A program made the position numbers and the translations under genes. The notes below the pieces were generated by a model that saw only the letters and a program-made list of their open reading frames with translations, had not been told where the DNA came from and did not search any database. A DNA stretch of 64,000 bases from Acorus gramineus (lineage: Eukaryota > Streptophyta > Magnoliopsida > Acorales > Acoraceae): contig CM060850.1 of NCBI GenBank assembly GCA_030737835.1, positions 15,394,068 through 15,458,067 of the forward strand, in the 5' to 3' direction. This document shows, piece after piece, positions 49,116-60,058 of this stretch (position 1 is the first letter of the stretch; every line of letters begins with the position of its first letter).

Positions 49116-50685
49116 ATGGCTGAAATTACACAAAATAGCCCGGTTGAAGTGCCCGCCGACATCAAGCTAGATGTGCGTGAGTTCGCGAGCTCATTTATGC
49201 GAGAATTGAAAGAGGTCGACAGCCACACCCGAGCCGTGAACGAGCAGTATTGTATCTTCCGGGTGCCCCCCAATCTCCGCGAGAAAGATTCAACCGCATA
49301 TGACCCAATGATCGTCTCTATTGGCCCGTACCACAGGCGCAAGGAACACTTGATCATGATGGAGAGGCGCAAGCAAATAATAGCGCGAGGAATCTTGCAC
49401 GAAACTCCATCGGATGTGATAGACAAATGCTTCAAGAAGGTGAGGGATCTGGAGAAGCAGGCGCGGAGCTACTATGAGGACGATATTGACATGCAGAGCG
49501 AGGACTTTCTGAAGATGATGATCTTGGATGGGCTCTTTATCGTTGTCGTGCTCCTTTGTCTGAGGTTAAACGACGACGAAAACTGGAAGAAGATCATGGG
49601 GAGGGAGAGAACAGAGACTAAGGTGGAGGCGTGGGGCAGGGAGTTGTGGAACGAGTTATTCGGGGAAGATGGGATGACTAGGATGAACAATCAGTTGTAC
49701 ATGTGGGGCTTCCTATGCCTTGATCTTCTCAAAGTGGAGAATCAAATCCCGTGGTTCATTGTTGATCAGACCCTGTAAGAGTTGCTCGTGCGCGGGGATG
49801 AGCGTTTTCCCATCATCGATATTGCCGAGGTTTATCTCTCAGAAAACATAAATCTCTTTGGTGGTCGGCAAATCAAGGTAGATTCCCAAGGCCACTACCT
49901 ATTTCATTTATTTTACAAAGCACTGTTATCAAGTCATGATGAACCACAAAATCCACCGACAACCAGTCTTATTAATCTACTAGTGAGAGGCTTCCAGTAT
50001 CTCAAGAAGAAGATCAATAAACTTGGTGGGTTCAAGAAGCAGGAACAGGGACGTCCAGTAGTTCACTTGACTTTTGAACCGAGGCGGAGTGCAACAGAGA
50101 TGTGGGAGGCCGGAGTCAAGTTTGTCGCGAAGAGCGGCTGCAACATCCATGAAATATCGTTCAAAAACGGTGTCATGTATAGACCAACACTCTTGATCAA
50201 TGAAGACACCTTGCACCACCTCAGGAACCTAGCTACTCGCATTTGAGCAATGTTCCTATTCACTAGATTCTGTCTTCACCCATTACTTGTTATTGATGGA
50301 CTCGTTAATAAACACACCGGCAGACGTGAAGGTGCTTCGAGATAAGGGGATCTTCAAGATTGGCGTGGGCAACGAAGAGGAGGTGTCGCTTATATTCAAC
50401 CAGATGTGCAGGGCCACCAAACAGGTCAGTCAAACTGGATCCTGGACATCATACAGGATGGTCCCTGAAAGCAAAAACATAGAGAGGCACCTCTGTGAAG
50501 TGTATGATGACGCGAACAGGTATTGTGACTCAAAGTGTCACGAGTGGAGAGCAACGCTGAAGCACAACTACTTCACTAGCCCATGGTCGTCCATATCTGT
50601 GGTGGTGGGTGTCATCTTCTTGATTCTCACCCTCCTGCAGACGTTATACTCCGTGATCGCCTACCACCACCCTCCATCGTCTTCT
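49116..50685 (+). pseudogene. DUF247 protein gene with one stop and one frameshift (copy 1)
   Basis: DUF247 proteins are plant proteins of unknown biochemistry with a C-terminal membrane anchor; some grass members act in self-incompatibility. The frame starts at ATG 49116 (MAEITQNSPVEVPADIKLDV). It carries family hallmarks: EQYCIFRVPPNLREKDSTAY, YDPMIVSIGPYHRRKEHL, MMILDGLFIVVVLL and LLKVENQIPWFIVDQ. A TAA at 49776-49778 then interrupts. The same frame resumes (LINLLVRGFQYL, ISFKNGVMYRPTLLINEDTL) until about 50236. There AACCTAGCTACTCGC replaces the second copy's AACCTGCTCGC, a 4-base excess that shifts frame. From about 50236 the correct frame (QCSYSLDSVFTHYLLLMDSL, then DANRYCDSKCHEWRATLK) runs to TGA at about 50686 and includes one C-terminal membrane helix (SISVVVGVIFLILTLLQTLY). 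It is single-exon and very well preserved otherwise, so decay is recent, or these are sequence errors. Confidence 0.88.
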
Positions 50686-50740
50686 TGAATTCTCTGTGTG
50701 CGGTGTTAACTGAATAAAGGCAAAAGTGATGGTTGATGAA

Positions 50741-51030
50741 CTAGTGGCGAAGGCAAGTTGGGTTACGTTGTGTAGTGTTGTGTGATTTCTGTTTGCTATG
50801 TTGCTGATGTTCTTGATGAACTATATATTCTGATGTTCTTGATGATCTAGTGGCGAAGGCGTGTTGGATTATGTTGTGTAGTGTTGTGTTGTATTGTTGT
50901 GTGATTTCTGTTTGCTATGTTGCTGATGTTCTTGATGATCTAGTGGCGAAGGCGTGTTGGATTATGTTGTGTAGTGTTGTGTTGTATTGTGTGTGATTTC
51001 TGTTTGCTATATTGTTTGATGTTCTGAATG
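50741..51030 (+). repeat. Tandem repeat in the DUF247 3' flank
   Basis: CTAGTGGCGAAGGC recurs at 50741, 50847 and 50940 with the following GTGTTGGATTATGTTGTGTAGT, and GTGATTTCTGTTTGCTAT recurs likewise. The unit is about 93-106 bp. The related second DUF247 copy has one unit near 61022. Confidence 0.9.
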
Positions 51031-51241
51031 ATTGTTTAATAAAGAAATTGGTTGATCAATGAGAAATGTTATTATCATTCTATTTTTATTTTACATGTGT
51101 TGGTGAAATGAAGAGGACATAAAATTTGGAAAAAAAAAAAAGGGGGATATGATGAAGATTTATTTATAAATTTCAAAAAAATCATTTGATCATGGGATCG
51201 AGGTTATATTGTTATAATTAGAAGACATAACCTTAAAAAAT

Positions 51242-52547
51242 CAATAATGATTCTTAGACCCCAACTTTCCAGGCCCCATCACAGGCCCCATGATGTGACA
51301 ATAGGACATTACTTATTATACCCTCTAATTGATAACCACCTCTAAACAAGGAAAACAGTTTGATTTATTCCTAGGATTGTGGAGATTTCATTAATTATTG
51401 TATTTCTTCTTCTTTGCATTGTATAAAATCATTAATCCCTATAATTTATGATGAACATATTCGTAGCAGTCCCGAAATTTTAATCTGAAGAAGTTTGAAA
51501 AACTGATTTGTTCTTTATCGAGTTGGATCTCACTTCCGGATCAGGTTTGTCAATTTTTTTTTTTAAATTTTTTTTTATCTTATTAAATGAAAGTCACATC
51601 GAATTTGAAATTAAATTTTTGATGATCAAATATTCAATCTATGTTACATGTTTCAATTCAAAAAATGAATTTTTTTTATGTTTTGATCACTATTTCACAC
51701 TTTTTTTTATATTTGTTTCGTTATAATTTCATAAATATAATTTTGATATTGTTACATTTAATTGTTACTGGTTCGTGTGATGTTTATATTAGACTCCCGA
51801 ACTCGGATATTCATTTACACAATTTTGTTACATTCGTAAATGTAACACTCTGAAATGTAACATTATCTCATGTTGTGCATTTCTTTTAACAATGCAAATA
51901 GAAATGACGTATAAATGTAACAATGAAGTACATACTTTTACAGAGGATTCTGATACATTTTCTTTGGAAGGCAGTGCACTAGAAATTGAAATAGATAATT
52001 TTAAATAGTAAATGTAACTGTTTGACATTTAGGTAAATATAATTGTTTGTTCCATCTATATAAATGTAACAGTTTTTATATAAATGTAACAAATCGTTGT
52101 GAGAGATGTAAACATTTAAGAAATGTATTTGTAACTACCAATATAAAATGTAACTGTTTCATATGTTAACTATATGTGTTTTTTATTTAAATTTGAATAC
52201 AATAACTACCTAGAGAAAATGAGTCGTTTGAAGGATTTTAATGAAAACAATTTCGGTAATTTTTTGTGTAATCTATGTTCAATTATAATTTATGTAATTA
52301 TTTTAAAATTCAAAATTTGAAATAGGTAAATGGATTTTAAGATTTACATGGAAAAGTCATAACTGAATAGAAAAAATGGGGGGATTTGGGTTAATAAGAC
52401 AAATTTTTAATGAAGGGCAAATTTGTATTTTGTCATTTTATCATTTTTTGAAAAAGTCAACAAATAAAAAAACCAACCAATGAAATGATGACACCTCATG
52501 GGGCTTGTGAGTGGGGCTTATATTATGGGGCCTGGGTATCATGACTG
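51242..52547. mobile_element. Mutator-like non-autonomous element with perfect 9-bp TSD
   Basis: Flanks TTAAAAAAT occur at 51233-51241 and 52548-52556. Ends are CAATAATGATTCTTAGACCC and, in reverse complement, CAGTCATGATACCCAGGCCC. Further in, both have AGGCCCCAT and TGxTGxCA. The interior is rich in TGTAACA/TGTTACA words (about 51750-52160). No transposase. Confidence 0.88.
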
Positions 52548-52561
52548 TTAAAAAATGGGAT

Positions 52562-52714
52562 ATGTTACACTCGGTTTTTTTTCAATCCAAAATACAATCC
52601 TATATTCTTTATTAGAAATCCAATGAAGCATATACCTCATTAGACAATATATATACTCATTAATTTTTTTCTTATACTTACTAAAAATATGTTTATTCAA
52701 CTCAAAATGAAACG

Positions 52715-52775
<61 letters not shown>

Positions 52776-52960
52776 GATGAATTTATATAAAGCTTTTACC
52801 CTGCCATGAATGAATATATCCCCTCTACATTAAATTTGATCGTCATATATAAAAACTTTTTAAAAAATTGTATGGCCTTAGAAAAAATTTCAATGGCCTC
52901 TTAATAAATATTTAAAAAAAATCATATACCACATTAGACAATTTGAATTTATCATAAACA

Positions 52961-53009
<49 letters not shown>

Positions 53010-53390
53010 CATATACCACATTAGATGATGTTTACTATTTAAAAAAAAAGAAAAACATATGTGGTCTGAGTTTTGGGATCAGGTTAGGTCCAACAGGCGT
53101 TGGACAATTTGATTGTCCAACGCGTTCGTGACCGTCCGATCTTTTCAATTTATTATAATTGAAATATTTTGTAAGATTTCAAAACTAAATTTAGAATGCA
53201 ATTAAATTTTAAAACCTTCTATTTTAAGATTCAATTGATTTGTGTATGTCAAAATTATAAGATCATATAGAACAGTCAAGAACGCGTTATTGGACAATCA
53301 AATTGACCAACGCCTATTGAACTTAATCCGATCCCCTGAGTTTTAGTTGATAAAAATCGCGCTGAATGTAATATTTTTCTTTTTTTTCCT
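52562..53390. mobile_element. MITE-family member with a nested MITE
   Basis: The outer element shares sequence with 38131-38400 (CTTATACTTACTAAAAAT, CACATTAGATGATGTTTACT). Its left part starts GTTACACTCGGTTTTTTTTC and its right part ends near GCTGAATGTAATATTTTTC. It contains (AT)n at about 52715-52736 and 52965-53003 and (AG)n at 52737-52770. The nested element at 53075-53335 splits it after TCTGAGTTTT. Confidence 0.65.
53075..53335. mobile_element. Mutator-type MITE with perfect 9-bp TSD
   Basis: 261 bp, flanked by CTGAGTTTT (53066-53074 and 53336-53344). The inverted ends of about 55 bp include GGGATCAGGTTAGGTCCAAC at the left and, in reverse complement, GGGATCGGATTAAGTTCAAT at the right, followed by AGGCGTTGG.CAATTTGATT in both. 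Confidence 0.9.
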
Positions 53391-53837
53391 ATTTTGACTG
53401 TGCACTAAACCAGATAATGGCCCACAAATAAGGAAAAAAAAACGTGGGCATCATTTTTAATCCCGTCACACAATTGAGATCTATTCGTTCCACTTAAATT
53501 CTCCACAATTTAATTTTTAAACCTCTTTTCTTAAAGCTTCTCCACAGCCCTCTCTCTACTATTTTTCTAAGAGGTCATAGCAGTCTGACCTCTTCCTTAT
53601 CCTCTCTCTTACTCCTTCAAACCTTCTAAAATAAATAAAAGGATAATTAGCACTTTTAACTCTAAAAAAATAAATATTTACAAAAATAGCTCTGCCCTCA
53701 AATATTTGTAAAAATTAGCCCCGTTAAAGTTTACACTGAAGACGAATTATATATATTCCGTCTCCAGTATTACCCTAACAACATCAAACAAATGGACAGT
53801 AGAGCCTGAAGACGACAAATATATATGCCGTCTCCTA

Positions 53838-53865
53838 GAGACGGCATATATATATATATGCCGTC
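53838..53865. repeat. Palindrome GAGACGG(CATATA..)CCGTCTC, 5' copy
   Basis: A perfect 28-base palindrome with an alternating AT centre. A degenerate half copy precedes it (53821-53835) and another decayed one follows (GCAGCATATATAAGCCCCGTC at about 53870). Confidence 0.85.
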
Positions 53866-54462
53866 TCCAGGTCGCAGCATATATAAGCCCCGTCCCCGCT
53901 GCCAAGCCCTAAAACTCTCATTTTTCACCCCTTTTGTCCCTCTTTCACCCACCCACCCGCTGCCAACCCTGAAAAATCATCAAAAACAACTCTGAATCCA
54001 AAGGTAAACATCAAAACCCTAAATGTTCTTGAATTTTATTATTTATTTATCAATTGTTTTGATTTTATTGATTAAATTTGGGTTTTTTATCAAAACCCTA
54101 AATGTTGAATTTATTTATTATTGGAATATTGATTGTATGATGTTTTGTTAAGTTAAATGTGAATTTTTTTAGGGTTTTGGTTATTTTAAAATTTCTTATT
54201 TGTTAAAATAAACTTTTAAATCTTAAAAAAATTTGAAAAATTTGATTGTCATATATAAAAACTTTTTAAAAAATTGTATGGCCTTAGGAAAAAATTCAAT
54301 GGCCTCTTAATAAACATTTTAAAAAAATCAAAGGCTATTTTTAGGAAATATGCTTTGTATGTGTTGCATGAATGTTATAGTGTTTAATATGTATGTGTTT
54401 GATGGATTTTATTATTATGAATTTAGAAATTTATTTACTAAGTTGAATAATTTATGGTTTAG

Positions 54463-54957
54463 ATGGTAAAGAAATCCAATGTCCCGTTAATGTACTCTTT
54501 TAACGGGAGGATTGTTCAACGTGAAGATACTTCATTTTATGAAGGTGGTACCAGGAAAACCACCATCATACGTAAGAGGATCTCTTATGTCGATTTACTC
54601 CAAATGATGTATCATTTGACGGGGACCGATCCAAGTCTTTACAAATTGTCCATGAGTGCTGTGCATCCCACTCACGACGGAAAGTGTTTGGGTGTCCCTC
54701 TCGAAGATGATATGGGGGTGAAAGTGATGATAATGTTGTACCCAAAGCACGTGCATGTCATTCAAATATGGTTAGAGAAGGAAGAGATCATACAAAGAGG
54801 TCATGGCGCGATGAATTATGATGCAAAAGATTCATATCCTTCCATTGTTCGTGAACCATATCAACCTTCATCGTCGTCATTTGTTCCGTGTACACAAGAG
54901 AATATGATTGATGCAACACCGACCAATGCCTATGGGAGTGTCAATATACCACATTTG
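54463..54957 (+). CDS. MULE-transposase N-terminal-domain-like ORF
   Basis: It starts MVKKSNVPLMYSFNGRIVQR and includes FYEGGTRKTTIIRKRISYVD then LLQMMYHLTG. The pattern (N-G-x-I, then Y/F-x-GG, then an I/V-basic strand and an L-rich helix) is that of the N-terminal domain of many MULE transposases. No zinc finger or DDE core follows. The frame ends at TAA 54958-54960, where CCACATTTGTAAGT suggests a splice donor. A second exon from about 55034 (SSFHDMG...) follows, one base out of frame with an acidic tail reading GIEVNNEEEEEED. A complete short protein of about 165-190 residues is plausible. It may supply DNA or partner binding for the element; that is inference. Confidence 0.6.
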
Positions 54958-55183
54958 TAAGTATTGTGTATTTATAGGATGTTTTTGGTAGGTGTATTCA
55001 TATGTGTAAGTATAATGTGTTTCCATTTATAGGTCCTCATTTCATGACATGGGTTGGGTGAAGGAATTGAAGTAAACAATGAAGAAGAAGAAGAAGAAGA
55101 TTAAGAAGCAAGGTAATACATATTTTTCATCTTCTATTATCAATTCATGGATGATCAGATTTCACTAAATTCCTCACTATCAG

Positions 55184-55764
55184 GTGGAAGGTGACTCAGA
55201 GGTTTGATGAAAATTCACGAGTTCTAATATACTATAGGGCACAACTAGACTACCAGCTTGAGTCACAGGTGATTCGAACTTTATTATTATATCGCACACA
55301 CAATATATACTCATTAAGATTGTGATACTAATTATAATTTTGATTTTTTGTAGGTTATCTGGCAGCCTTATGTTGGGACATATGTTGTACTACCATTTGC
55401 TTGTAGGGATCATATGGAGTTGTGGTTGGCTAGGGTCCCACTCATTTGCTTTGATATCGTGGAGATGCACGTGTCTGATCGAGTCACCCGTCAATTTGGG
55501 GTGCATCAAGACATACCATCCACTGTAGAGGTCATCGACCGGGTGAACAGACGAGGTAGACAGGATACCAATTGGATGGTATATCACCAAACTTTTATCG
55601 AACGTTGGGACCAACGCTTGGATCACATCCACCAGTTGCATCATACCCGAAGTTCGAGGAGATATATGGAGTGGTATTGGGAGAGAACAGTCAGACATAT
55701 CACACCTCCACCACCCCCACACCACCCTCCAGGCTATGTCGCACAACATTCAGAAATTTCTTAA
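55184..55764 (+). CDS. Plant mobile domain (PMD) protein, C-terminal exons
   Basis: Two exons, 55184-55268 and 55354-55764, join in frame across an intron GTGATTCG...TTTTTGTAG. They read WKVTQRFDENSRVLIYYRAQ, then VIWQPYVGTYVVLPFACRDH and VPLICFDIVEMHVSDRVTRQ followed by FGVHQDIPSTV and NRRGRQDTNW. That is the conserved C-terminal half of the plant mobile domain found in MAIN/MAIL proteins and in many Mutator and gypsy elements. The tail is proline-rich (TPPPPPPHHPPGY-like). The N-terminal half of the domain (the ALxERWxxxTHTFH and ILGLxVDG region) is not seen upstream, so the gene is truncated. Its location inside TIRs shows it is the transposon-borne form. Confidence 0.75.
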
Positions 55765-55819
55765 ACATCTGTTACATTTGAAGTGATAAATGATTTTAAA
55801 ACCACTTATTATAATGAAA

Positions 55820-56391
55820 CTTCTGATAAACAGGGGGGAGTTACACAGAATATTAGTGAGGTGCTTGCAAGGGGGTTGGTGTTGTACCCCAATTATGATG
55901 AGTGGGGACGTATAATTGCTGTGGCACGTGATTATGCAGAGGCGATGATGGGGGAAAGGGAACAGCCATCGAGTACCTCCAGTGCAGCTACAAATGATGA
56001 TGATTACTCCAGAGATGTCATAGATGATAGTGCATTTGGGCCAGGAGCTGATACTGAATCACAATTGATGAGTTCTTTGGTGATGTATGACTGGAGCCAG
56101 AATTGGATGAGCAGCCACCACAACCAGCTCCAGTTTCAGATCAAGCTCAGAGATGCCACTCTAGACATATGTTCGTGGACCACGCAGGATTTGGTGCACT
56201 TCAACTACTGCCAGTCAAAGATCGGGCGAACCATTTACCACTCTGGCTCAATCAGCTGCGCTATCTTCTACAACCACAGACGTACCCTCTTCATCAGCAC
56301 TTCTTTCTCCAAGGAAAGCCAAAAAGAAAGGGTTTATGAAGTTTTTTGGATGACTGTATTTATGGGACTTAAGATATGTTTAGATATATGA
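55820..56391 (+). pseudogene. PMD gene tail exon, frameshifted
   Basis: After an AACAG acceptor-like site (near 55833) the frame reads GGVTQNISEVLARGLVLYPN followed by YDEWGRIIAVARDYAEAMMG, then an acidic, serine-rich linker. This fits a C-terminal exon of the PMD gene. Near 56100 the reading shifts: the other frame gives DEQPPQPAPVSDQAQRCHSR and ends GKPKRKGL at 56339, which looks like the natural basic end. A 1-base change therefore probably broke it. Confidence 0.55.
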
Positions 56392-56591
56392 ATTTTCATG
56401 CACAAACAGTAATGAAGTGATTGTAATTTATAGAACTTGTGTTTTATTTCATTTAAGTTGTTTTATTTCATTCAAGTGGGATTTTGATACATTTTCATAT
56501 ATGTTCAAGCAGGATTATACACTATATTTAAGGCAGGATCATGTTCGAACAAAAACAAAAAAGAAAAAAATTTTCTAAGGCAATTGAACTG

Positions 56592-56807
56592 GAGACGGCA
56601 TATATATGCCGTCTCCTGTACAAACCCGAATAACACGGGAGACGGCATATATATATGCCGTCTCCCTTTTGAAAATCGGAGAAAATGCATAGGAGACGGC
56701 ATGCATATATGCCGTCTCCCATAACACTGGAGACGGCATATATACATACCGTCTCCATTTCAAAATTCCATTTGAATGTTTATACTAGAGACGGCATATA
56801 TATATGC
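56592..56807. repeat. Array of GAGACGG...CCGTCTC palindromes, 3' copies
   Basis: Four palindromes lie at 56592-56615, 56637-56666 (a perfect 30 bases), 56692-56719 and 56729-56756, separated by 20-30 bases of unrelated sequence. A fifth begins at 56788 and is split at 56807 by the nested LTR-like unit; its remaining half lies at 59906-59912. All have a GAGACGGCATAT arm and an alternating AT centre. Confidence 0.93.
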
Positions 56808-59800
56808 TGTCACGCCCCAGGGCGGCTGTCCCCAGGACGTGGCAAGTGTATATATGATATTAGTAAACAAGAGTCAATAACATACTCACACAACAACTAA
56901 AATGACAACACAGATAAAAGCAGGGCTGACATGATATATACACCAAATGCGGAAGCTAAAAGACTGAATCTGTAATCAAAACATACTACAGACTCGATAC
57001 ATAATCATATGTTCTGTGAGAGCCAACATGTCCATATATACACAAATACAATCCATACATAATCCAAACTAGGTGCCCAAGCACAGAAATATATACATAC
57101 AACAAAGAGAAGGATGCTGATGGCCTCAAAACTCGAGGGACGTGGCGCTACTCCGCTACTGGTGTAGTCGCTCGGGAAGCTCCTCCTTCAAGTCCTCCTC
57201 AGTGATCACTGAAAAAGATTTTATGCGAGGGGTGAGCCACATGCTCAGTGAATAGCACAACCCATGCATACAGTTCATATTAACCACATTTAATCAAATC
57301 ACTAGCCTCAAAGTGGCATAAATATCACAAATCCGGGGGTTCGTCACATCGCCGAACCGCCATACCCTCACCCTCACCCTCACCCTCAATAGGTGACAAA
57401 GGATGTTGGGACTTAATAGGTTGATAATCATCCTTACACAATCCTGTGGGTCGTCGCATCGCCGGCCCACCATACCCTCACCCTCACCCTCAATAGGTGA
57501 CATAGGCTCTTGGGACTGACTAGGCTGTTGGTCACCCTTGGTCCACCGATAGTCTCTCCCCACTCCGTAGGTCGTTTGGCCACTCCCACATTCAGCGCAG
57601 TCCTTCTACCAAATCAGGAGGCGCCTACTGATGGGAGCCCCTGCACGGGACAACCTTTCCAACGCCGGGGTAGTCTCTACACGGATCCAACGAAGGGAAC
57701 AGAATAGCCTATCCATCGCATATGATCCACTCGGATCCGCTGACAGCACATCTCTACAACTCTAATGTCTTGAATTCTTTCAGAATTCCTCCAGCACGCA
57801 TAACCAAGATGCGGGGAAATAAATAAGACATAAATGGGGAAAAGAGACCTTGGGAGGGCAACCTGAGGTCCCGATGTAGGACACCCCGCCAACCAAACAA
57901 GGAACACGGAGTACCCTAACCCGGGTCTCAATGTTAACCTCGCAAGGCCCCCTTATATTCCCCAAAGCATGCTAATAAATATCACAGTTTGTATTTAAAT
58001 AAATAAATCAAACTAATAGGACGCATGCATAGGTCAGGGCTTTCCTAGCATGATAGCGAGGTGACAGGATGCACGGCTCATGCACAAATCCTAAGGGTGC
58101 AAGTCCCTAACATACAAGTCTAGGGTGGCATGCATTCTACACATAGATCATGCTTGCATGGATTATAATAAAACAGTTAATACTAACTATGTGCCCCAGG
58201 GGAGGACGGTACACGCCCAAGTGCATGTAGCGCCTCCCAAACTGGGTTGGGTTGTCCCACTCACCGGAAGTCAGGTCGTCGCGCGACCGTCCGTCGAGAT
58301 CTGCAAGACAAGGTATCAACTGGTGAGTAAAAATCCACAATTACTACAAAAGACATCAAAAATACACAAAACCCACAAACAAACACCCAACACTCGGGCA
58401 AACGTGCATACGACCCGCACGCACGCTAGCCCGAGCACTCCGGCAACCACCCGCACGGCCGGCAACCACCCGCACGGCCGGCAACCACCCGCACGGCCAC
58501 CCGACCGCCCGGGTGCACCGCCGCGCCTCAGCCCGCGCACCCAGCGCACCGCCGGGTCCCTGCCCGCCGCCTGGACACGCCGCCGAGCCTCCCGGGTGCA
58601 CCGCGCGCCCTCTGCGCCCCAGCGCAGCCGCCCGCGCGCACCCCGCACGCCTTGCGCTGGCCCGCGAGCACCCCGCACGCCCCGCGCGCCCAGCTCCTCG
58701 CCCCGCGCGCATCCCGCGCGCACCTCGCTCGCCTCGCGCGCACTCCCCGCTCATCATCCGCTCGCACAGCTCTCCGCACCAGCCGCTCGACCAGCTCCTC
58801 GCACCAGCCGCTCGACCAGCTCCTCCCGGGTGCACCCGCGCGCACTGCGCCCCTGCACGCGCGCCCAGCACACCCGGCACGCCAGCAACCAGCACGCCCA
58901 GCGCTCCACCGACTCCAGCGCGCGCAAGTCCAGCACACCGCATGCCCAGCACACCCGCGCACAGCACGTCCAGCGTCCGCACGCCCAGCACACCCGCGCA
59001 CAGCACGCCTAGCACACGCGCCCTGCTGGCCACCAGCTCCCCCCGAGCGCACGCCCGCGCGCACGCACGCGCGCACCCCTGCGCGCGTCCAGCCTGCTGC
59101 GCTGCCTGTGCTGCTGCCGGTGCTGACTACTGCCCGAACCAGCAACCCCCATGCCCGAGCACCTCCACCACCCACCCAACGGCCTCCGACGGCCTCCAAC
59201 CGCCCCCAACCACCTTCGACAGCCTCCCACAGCCGCCGACCACCACCCAAACACAAAACCCCCATCCTAGCATACATCTAAGCCAAAAAGAAGAGGAAAA
59301 GGAGCTTACCAAGGGGAGGAAGAGGCGTCCGGTTGCTCTCCACGCACCGAAACGCTTCCCCAACGGTCTCTACCACCGGGATCTACTCCCACCTCCGATT
59401 TGGCTCAGATCTGAGGAGAAAAGGGGACGGATGGGAGGGCTAGGTTGGTCGAAATCGGGATTTGAAAGCACCGGGGTGTAGATCGGGACCCGATCTACAC
59501 TTCTTGTGCTTTAGGTTTTTGGGTTTGAGGGCTCTAAGGGGCTCAAAAGAGAGAAAATGAGAGAGGGGAGAGAGAAAAGTAAATGGTAGGGATGATGAAT
59601 AGTGAAATCTGTTTTTAGATCTCATATATATATATAGCAAGTCACTTAAAAACCTGGATACTCCACGGAACTGTGAAATTTTCGGAAACGTTACCGGAAT
59701 TCGATGAAATTTTCATGAGTGGCTTAAAATGGCACCAGGACACATAATATGCAGTTAGATTTTCAATCGGAGTCCTCTAGCTCAAGACGATAGCTAACAG

Positions 59801-59900
59801 TCCAAAATTTTGCGGTTCCGATCGAAAAATGAAAAATTTCAAAAACTGCCAAAATGTTCCAATGGTTACCAACAGGCCAAAAAGTGACACATATATAACA
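56808..59900. mobile_element. Solo-LTR-like unit (3.1 kb) with perfect 5-bp TSD
   Basis: Flanked by TATGC at 56803-56807 and 59901-59905. Ends are TGTCACGCCCCAGGG and ...GTGACACATATATAACA, so TG...CA. It carries the phrase GAGGGGTGAGCCACATGCTC and CAGTGAATAGCAC (about 57220-57250), as in the LTR-like units at 28138 and 30617. An ACCCTC short tandem repeat (57363-57390 and 57475-57492) and a very GC-rich block (58430-59110) follow. With no primer site, polypurine tract or internal coding region, it behaves as a solo LTR. Confidence 0.8.
58430..59280. repeat. GC-rich low-complexity block inside the LTR-like unit
   Basis: The block contains three tandem copies of GGCAACCACCCGCACGGCC (about 58440-58498) and then irregular CGCGCACCCCGCACGCC, CAGCTCCTCGCACCAGCCG and CACCCGCGCACAGCACGCC repeats. 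Open frames occur on both strands and in several phases, all rich in A, P, R and H or in G, R, A and C. That is what composition alone would produce, so I do not call a gene. Confidence 0.8.
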
Positions 59901-60058
59901 TATGCCGTCTCCCGTGTTTTTCAAAAAAACGGCCAGCGCTGACGTAGCAATGCTGATCGGGTCAACGGGGCTAGTTTTTGCAAATATTCGAGGGACAGGG
60001 TTATTTTTGTAAATATTCATTTTCTTGGGGTTAAAAGTGCTAATTACCCTAAATAAAA

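Larger units (their letters stand above)
53641..60049 (+). mobile_element. Mutator-like element carrying plant-mobile-domain exons
   Basis: A perfect 9-bp duplication TAAATAAAA flanks it (53632-53640 and 60050-60058). Terminal inverted repeats of about 90 bp start GGATAATTAGCACTTTTAAC and, at the right in reverse complement, GGGTAATTAGCACTTTTAAC. Both run to ...AGCCCCGTT. Inside are an ORF resembling a MULE transposase N-terminal domain, plant-mobile-domain exons, subterminal palindromes and a nested 3.1-kb LTR-like unit. Without that unit the element is about 3.3 kb. No DDE catalytic core is present, so it should need a transposase in trans. Confidence 0.9.

Noticed and set aside
56505..56900. 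Repetitive ORFs reading ICRLQ/YMPSP-type motifs over the palindromes
   Set aside because: They are translations of the GAGACGG palindromes in various frames, not proteins.
57363..57492. ACCCTC repeats as possible telomere sequence
   Set aside because: The plant telomere unit is CCCTAAA. This is a short ACCCTC minisatellite inside an LTR-like unit.
58125..59481. Long open frames (about 295 and 322 codons, plus minus-strand frames) in the GC-rich block
   Set aside because: They overlap on both strands and in several phases, are composed of a few residues dictated by CG-rich repeats, and lie wholly inside a solo-LTR-like unit. No domain is recognisable.
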